Source: Podospora comata (Eukaryota > Ascomycota > Sordariomycetes > Sordariales > Podosporaceae). From it: a DNA stretch of 64,000 nucleotides. The notes below the pieces were generated by a model, which saw only the letters and a list, made by a program, of their open reading frames with translations, was not told the origin of the DNA and did not search any database. Location: NCBI GenBank assembly GCA_017354895.1, contig CP071494.1, positions 3,348,001-3,412,000 on the forward strand. The letters are read 5' to 3'. Made by a program: the position numbers and the translations under genes. Below are positions 58,275 through 64,000 of this stretch, piece after piece; within the stretch, counting starts at the first letter, position 1, and each line of letters begins with the position of its first letter.

Positions 58275-59676
58275 CTAGAGCTCGCCATACACGTTGACCA
58301 CCCCACTGGTGCCCCCAACACAGAACTGGTTCCCAAAACCCCCTTCCTTCCACGCGATACAACTAACCACATTCTTCCTCGCCTTTTCTTTCCCATCTCT
58401 CCCGATGGTAACCTTTTTGTTACTGGCATCACCACCCCAAGGCACCGGCACCGTGGCGACCAGCTTTCCAGTGAGCAAATCCCACGCCCAAATCTTGCCC
58501 TCCTCCTGACTGGTTGTTCCCGTGACCCCCGCCGCCTCGGAAGTGAGCTCATCCCCCGCAACAACATACCTCTCCTTCCCACCAAGACAACTCTGCACTC
58601 GTAATTCAGTGTTTTTCCAACCCGGGTGCTCGTACGTCTTTAAGCAAGTCCCATCCCGGCGATCAAACAGCCGCATCTTGCTGTCCAACCCCCCCACCAG
58701 CACCGTTTTTCCATCCTTAGACAAACTCAAGCTCGTGACCGGCGTGCCAATGACATCTGTGGTACACCGTCCCATACGAATGTCATAACTCCTCACTCTG
58801 CCGTCTACACTTCCGGTTATGACCTCTGGGTTCCCATTTTTGGGGACAGCAAGAGAAGTGATCGCGTCTTTGGCGTCGCTCAGTACTTGGACAGGTTTGT
58901 TGCTGTTGGATTTGACGTCCCAGATTCGGACGGTTGTGTCGTGGCCGCCGGATATGACGAGGCTGTCGTCGTGGCCGGAGAAGAGGACTGCGTTCACGCG
59001 GCCGGTGTGGGAGTGGGCTGTGGAGGCTGAGCCGAGGCGGCGGAGGGGGAGGGCGGTGGTTACGTCCCAGAGGAAGACGGTGCGGTCGCCGCCGGAGGAG
59101 GCGAAGCGGTCGTTGAGGGAGGAGACGCTTAGGGAAAGGACTTCGTAGGTGTGGGCGCCGGTGTAGGTTTGGATGAGGCGGCCGGTGGGGGGTGAGGCGG
59201 GGAGGGGGGAGGGGGTGGTGGAGGTGGGGTTGTAGAGGCGGATGGAGCGGTCGGAGGAGCCGGTTAGGATGTAGGTTGAGGGGGGGGAGGAGTAGGTTAG
59301 GGCGTGGATGGGGCCTGGTGAGGGGGTTAGTAAGTGGCTTCTTCAAGGGGAGGCGGGTCAAGGTCGTTGTGAATGTCTCTGTCTGTCTAATCGGCGTGTT
59401 GGCGGGTACTCGTGAAGGGGATGAGGGAGAATCAGCATGGAATATGGGGTGGATGAGTGGCCCTAAGACAGCGATGATCTCAAACTGTTCATCGTGGACA
59501 GTCAGATAGCTCAAGGCTTGAAGTGGGGCTCAGCTCATGTAAGCCCATAGGGAGATGCAGTTAAGGGGGATCAATTTTGTCTGTAAGTACACAGAAGGGT
59601 GTCATCAAAAGATAATTTGTTACCTACCATTGGACCCGACAAGCTGGGCTACAGGCCGTGTGGGAAATTCAGACAT
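58275..59676 (-). CDS. WD40 protein, WDR83/MORG1-like
   Basis: Two exons: 59676-59628 and 59314-58275, giving 362 residues. The first exon encodes MSEFPTRPVAQLVGSNG and splices in phase to PIHALTYSSPPSTYILTGSS; the GTAGGT donor and CCAG acceptor support this. Seven WD40-type blades are expected: HALTYSS...SSDRSIRLYN, YEVLSLSV...GGDRTVFLWD, VNAVLFSG...GGHDTTVRIWD, ITSLAV...GSVDGRVRSYD, VTSLSLSKDGKTVLVGGLDS, then a longer loop-rich blade and the last NVVSCIAW...GVVNVYGEL. Order and motifs match WDR83/MORG1, a scaffold linked in animals to MAP kinase signalling and found in spliceosomal complexes. Neither role is shown here. The intron of 313 bp is several times longer than its neighbours. Confidence 0.85.
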
Positions 59677-61727
59677 ATTTCCTGATATCCAGATGTTCTT
59701 CAGTCCCTTGGCGTGAACCTCCACCACCAGTCGCCCCCCAAGCCGCTATCACTCCCTCCGAAGCGCAAACCAGACGATGTGTAATACTAAAGAAGCTGCC
59801 ACTTTTGTTTTATAAAAAATATGCTGGTGTGGTATCCAACCAAGGGCGCCGTTCTCTTCGGTATGTTGACTTGGTTTGGGTTTAGTGATGATACGATTGA
59901 GCAGGCCTTGCACGCGATTACAGAGCTTTCGTTTGTAAACACATCCGGAGCGGTATAGACGGGTTTGTAATCATCAGCCGGATGACTACTGCAGAGACAG
60001 TTTACCGAATGGGTGGGTGAGATGGTGGTGTGTGAGGTCGTTGTGGGACCCCCACTTTTCTGTGAACTGAGCGCGGTTAAAAGTGGGGCCGTTCAGCTCT
60101 CTTTGGCTTGTTTCTTGGCCCGTGAGATTTCGGAATTCGGAGGTCAACGGCAGTGTACTACACTAAGTATTTGCTGTAGTCAGACAAGTCCCGTCCCTTG
60201 TCAGATCCTAATTGGACTTGGGGCCAATCATTCTATCGAATACATCAACTTGCAATTGAGAACTAGCCAACTCTAGTGTCAGCTATGCAGCGCTTATCAT
60301 TGATAATAACTCGACTTCAGCCTGCTCAAACCTTTGACTTCCAATTCCTATAAACCTGGAAGTCCTTGCATCAGAAGTTGAGAAAGGGAAAAAACGATCA
60401 GCTTGTTTGTCTCTTTCCAATCTCTGGGAAGGAACTCTCCGGATGGGACATTTCCCGGTCGGTACCTCGACTTTCAAAGGATCAGATTTAGAAACCCCCC
60501 TCCGAATGGGTGAATTTACGATGAGGTGACACCCAACAGATCAATCAAGTACCACCCCTTTCTTGGCTTTCTGCTGATATGCATTCTGCATGTTCCGTGC
60601 ATGGCGCATACATCTCAGGCATACCGCTGTGGGTCTTTCCACTGGCATCTATCAACCGGCACCGGTCCTATGATCCTATCAGCAGAGTCTGTCAAGAACA
60701 TAACATGCAACAGCATGGCACACTCTCTGCTAGCGTCAATATAACACAGTGACAAAACCTTATCGCTCCCCTACTATCGATCATCTATTTACATATACTT
60801 CCACTTCTTGGCTTTCTTGGTCCTTTTGCCCTCCAAATTGTCCGATCCTGGGAGTTCTGCATCATCCATGCTTCCTATCTGGGTAGGTGCATCGTCAGAT
60901 TCTGTCACCGCCTCGAACTCGTTACTGCCATTTTTTTCTCTTCATGGGCGTCAATGGTACCCCACGACTGCCCTGCTGCCATGATCCTTCAATACAGTCA
61001 AAACAAGCCGCCGCTAGTGGAGGCTAGCGCCTGCCCACCAACCCATGATGTCGCAGAGCAGACCACCTAAGACCGCAAGCGAACAGTCTCGTCCGCTTTC
61101 CACCCGCTAGCTATGGGCCTGAATGTAACGGCAAACCGTTGCTCAGCACTAAGGCCCGTTGTACATTATCATCACAACAGGCAGCAAGATACCGGCCAGT
61201 CGGCTTTGACGTTTGTGGCTGTAGCCATGGTGCGATTTGACAAGACGATGACAACCGCATTTTTCACCTTAACCGAGTATGCCATAAACACTAGTTTGGT
61301 AGCTAAGTGTCCTTATCGGTTTCGCCTCAAAGATACCTCGCAGTCTCGGCACTTACAACGCCCCTGTATTACAAGCTTTGAATTCCTGACTTGTCTCGAA
61401 CCGAGGCCTACGCTCTATCACTCGCAGGAATCAACCATCCGTCAGACATGCATCTTGAGACAGACGCACAGAATCGAAGATCGACTCCTACAGCGATGAG
61501 AAGCCCCTGTCTATTCCCAACCAAACTATCAGGATTCAGGGGTGTGCTTCCTGCTTATTCCCCGACTCATGGGATGCTTCCCGGTTGTATATAAGATGGC
61601 TTGAGCAGCGTTGCTCTGGAATGCTGTTTGTCGCATGACAACTCTGCTTGGTTGATTTGCTTTCTCCCAAATCATCGTTCTGGTCTGACATAATCACCTC
61701 TATCCACGCTGCCGTGTCTCCTATACA
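59677..61727. other. divergent spacer between WDR83-like and HAD-cyclase genes
   Basis: Holds the promoters of both genes. On the minus strand about 60788-60940 reads as a 45-50 residue acidic tail ending in KRTKKAKKWKYM and a stop, with no start or upstream body; it may be a relic of a lost gene. Nothing else is supportable. Confidence 0.35.
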
Positions 61728-63417
61728 ATGGCTCGCCAATATGACAACATCATATTTGACTTGGGCGATGTGTTATTCCATTGGGATGCAAGCACTGTTA
61801 CTGCCCTTCCAAAGAAAACCATCCGCGCCATGATGAATACCACCATCTGGCTAGATTATGAGCGGGGCTTCTTGTCGCCGGAGCAGGCACACAAGGTATG
61901 TAGGTTCTCTTTCACCCTCCAGATACATGAACAATGCTAACTCCGGACCTCAGCTGTTGGCTACCGAGCTAAAGACCACACCAGAGCTAGTGGCCGAGTC
62001 ACTTGAGCAAGCTCAGTTGACACTCCGCCCTGATGCTGAGATGACAGATCTGATCCTGAAGCTCGCAGCAGCACGCACAAGATCGGGGCAAGCCAAGGTT
62101 AGGATTCTTGGTCTCTCGAATATTGCCAAAGACCACTTCATCGGCATTCAAAAGATCCAATTCCCGTGGCATCTCTTTGATCGCATCTTTACTTCCTGCG
62201 ACACGGGAATGCGCAAGCCAGACTTGTGCATCTACCAGCACCTGATCAAGGAGACTGGGATCGACCCTGCTCGGACTATTTTCCTTGATGACCGTGTTGA
62301 GAACATTTTTGCGGCTCGTAGTCTCGGTTTGAGAGGCGAGGTGGTCGGTCGTCTGGGACCCGAAAGGTCGCAGTTAGTTCGTCTTCTTACGAACCTCTTG
62401 CTGCCTGACGACACTATAATTCGCGCCGAGGGGTTCTTGAGGTCCCGAGCGGGTAACCACCTCTCTGAGTTCGAAGGGAAGGACGTGTCTTTCCGCGACA
62501 ACTTTTCGCAGCTTCTTCTATGGGAGCTCACGGGAATGGAAGAGCTTGTGTATCTCACATGGCCAAGCCGTCCATCACTTGAGGTATCTTCAGCTTCGTC
62601 ACCGGTCGACACCATTTCCAATCCAGACTCCGCCGTGGAGCTACTCCTAGACGAGAGCCCCTCTAGCTCGTCCCAAAAAGTTAAACCCGCCACCACCTCG
62701 TCCCCGTTCTGGAATTACTTCTCCTCCCAACCAGTCCTCACAACCAACACGTTCCCCGCCGACGCAGATACCACGTCGATCGCTTACCTCAGCCTGCCAG
62801 AACAGCACCTCTCTTCGGTGGTGCCGCCATCAGAAGCCATGGCCGCCATGGCAGCCAACACGAGCGCCGATGGTATCATCCAGGTCTACTTCAGCTCTTC
62901 CCGTCCGCACACCTGCCCTGTAGTCTGCGTTAATGTCCTTCGGTTCTTTAACAAGTTTTCTTCTACTCCCGTTGAAACCGACGATCGCCTCAAGCCCACC
63001 GTTGACTTTGTCATCAACTCGCTTGCTAACAGGGCGTATGTTCACGGCAGCAGGTACTACGTCCCAGAGGCGTTTTTGTATTTTGCCGCGCTGTTCTACA
63101 ATGAGTGCAAGGGGAGTTCACCTGGTTTGTGGGGGAGGTTGGATGAGCATATGAAGGGGGCTTTGCTGGAAAGGTTGAGGGTGTCGGCTGCGGGGAATGC
63201 GGCTGCGCTGGCGATGAGGGTGAGGGCTTGCCAGGTTGTTGGGTTGGGGAGGGAGGTGGCGAAGGGGGATTTTGAGGAACTGTTGGGGTTGCAGAGGGGG
63301 GAGGATGGGGGGTGGCAGGCAGGGTGGTTTTGCAGGATGGGGAGGACAGGGGATGCGATTGGGAATAGGGGGTTGACTACGGGGATGGTTTGGAGGGTTT
63401 TGAGGGATTGGTCGTGA
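61728..63417 (+). CDS. HAD hydrolase fused to class II terpene-cyclase-like domain
   Basis: Two exons: 61728-61895 and 61954-63417, giving 543 residues with phase kept (GTATGT donor). The N-terminal HAD domain has motif I FDLGDVLF (D11), motif II ILGLSN (about 107-112), the lysine of GMRKPD (K144) and motif IV FLDDRVEN (D168, D169). In motif I the second Asp is not at the usual DxD spacing, so phosphatase activity is uncertain. The C-terminal domain contains DADTTS at residues 326-331, a DxDTT motif characteristic of class II cyclases, plus helical segments such as VCVNVLRFFNKF and ALAMRVRACQVVG. Fungal HAD-cyclase fusions of this type, for example AstC of astellolide biosynthesis, make drimane-type sesquiterpene diphosphates from farnesyl diphosphate. 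A drimane-like product is therefore a reasonable prediction, not shown. Confidence 0.82.
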
Positions 63418-64000
63418 TTTTGGAGGACAGAGGCTCCAGTTGGGTGGGGGAAGTTGGGCTTGTGAGTAGGGGATAAGTAAACAATGATGGAGGCGTTGGC
63501 CGGGGAACGCGAAAAGGGGCTTCAACTAGGCACATCAAACTGTGTATATTGAAAGAGAATTCAGAGAAAATGATTTTTCCATCCATATTTCGTTCTTTTC
63601 GAATGATATACATAATTCCATGGTGTTTCCATGTCTTGTACCTATGAGGAAGCCCAATTTCAAGTGTTTGTATTGCTACAGGTAAACTCAGTAATGACGC
63701 TTTTGGGCTGTGTACCACCTATGTGCTCCCAACCAAACTGCTCCAAGCCCGCCAACCAGAAGAAGCGCCCAAATTGGCCAAGTCAGGAACAGGGATGAAA
63801 AGTTGCGTTAGGAAGGTATCTGGATCGTGCCTTGAAGCTGTAGCCACAAGTATCCCCATTAGTTATGGCAGTATCAAATAAAAGAAAACGAATGAATCCT
63901 CCAGCCAGGCTACACTGCTTTGTGGCTGCTAATTGTGTATCCTCGGGTGTCTAAGGTAGATACTGATGGTGAATGCCAAGACTTGGTGATGGGGTCATGT
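63418..64000. other. 3' flank to window end
   Basis: No gene is supportable. The sequence continues as AT-mixed intergenic DNA to the window edge. Confidence 0.4.

Overview
The window looks like chromosomal DNA of a filamentous ascomycete, most likely a sordariomycete close to the Sordariales. The evidence is short introns (about 50-75 bp, GTATGT/GTAAGT/GTGAGT donors, CTAAC/CTGAC-like branch sites), moderate GC, roughly one gene per 2-3 kb in the dense parts, and Pezizomycotina families (GT15 mannosyltransferase, Zn2Cys6 factor, AcuF-type C2H2 proteins, DUF7580). These identifications come from reading protein motifs by eye; no database search was run.

Layout. 0.5-6 kb: a nuclear-looking acidic protein (minus), a stretch of degenerate tandem repeats (2.8-3.7 kb), and a PQ-loop membrane protein (minus). 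6-20.8 kb: almost 15 kb with no supportable gene, only simple repeats, leading into a 964-residue Zn2Cys6 transcription factor (20.8-23.8 kb, plus). 23.8-26.7 kb: low-complexity, gene-free DNA. 26.7-34.8 kb: the most unusual locus. A 1970-residue repeat protein (AcuF-type zinc finger, ankyrin repeats, six C2H2 fingers, then about 12 nearly identical 42-residue TPRs) is divergently paired across only 249 bp with a 570-residue DUF7580 protein. 35.5-39.1 kb: a decayed gene, a secreted Asp/Gly-rich protein and a cytosolic GH18 protein. 42-64 kb: mostly housekeeping genes: a small conserved protein, Yju2 splicing factor, methylenetetrahydrofolate reductase, a class II eIF4E, Sad1/USP39, a GCP5-like gamma-tubulin complex subunit, a Kre2/Mnt1-type mannosyltransferase, a WDR83-like WD40 protein, and a HAD hydrolase fused to a class II terpene-cyclase-like domain.

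How they work together. Two genes (Yju2 and Sad1) serve the spliceosome. The others are independent housekeeping functions with no obvious operon-like logic. The 26.7-34.8 kb pair is the best candidate for a locally organised system: a large recognition-type repeat protein whose repeats look homogenised by unequal exchange, next to a protein whose N-terminus resembles the hydrophobic helical domains of fungal cell-death effectors. A role in non-self recognition or regulated cell death is an inference from architecture, not something the sequence proves.
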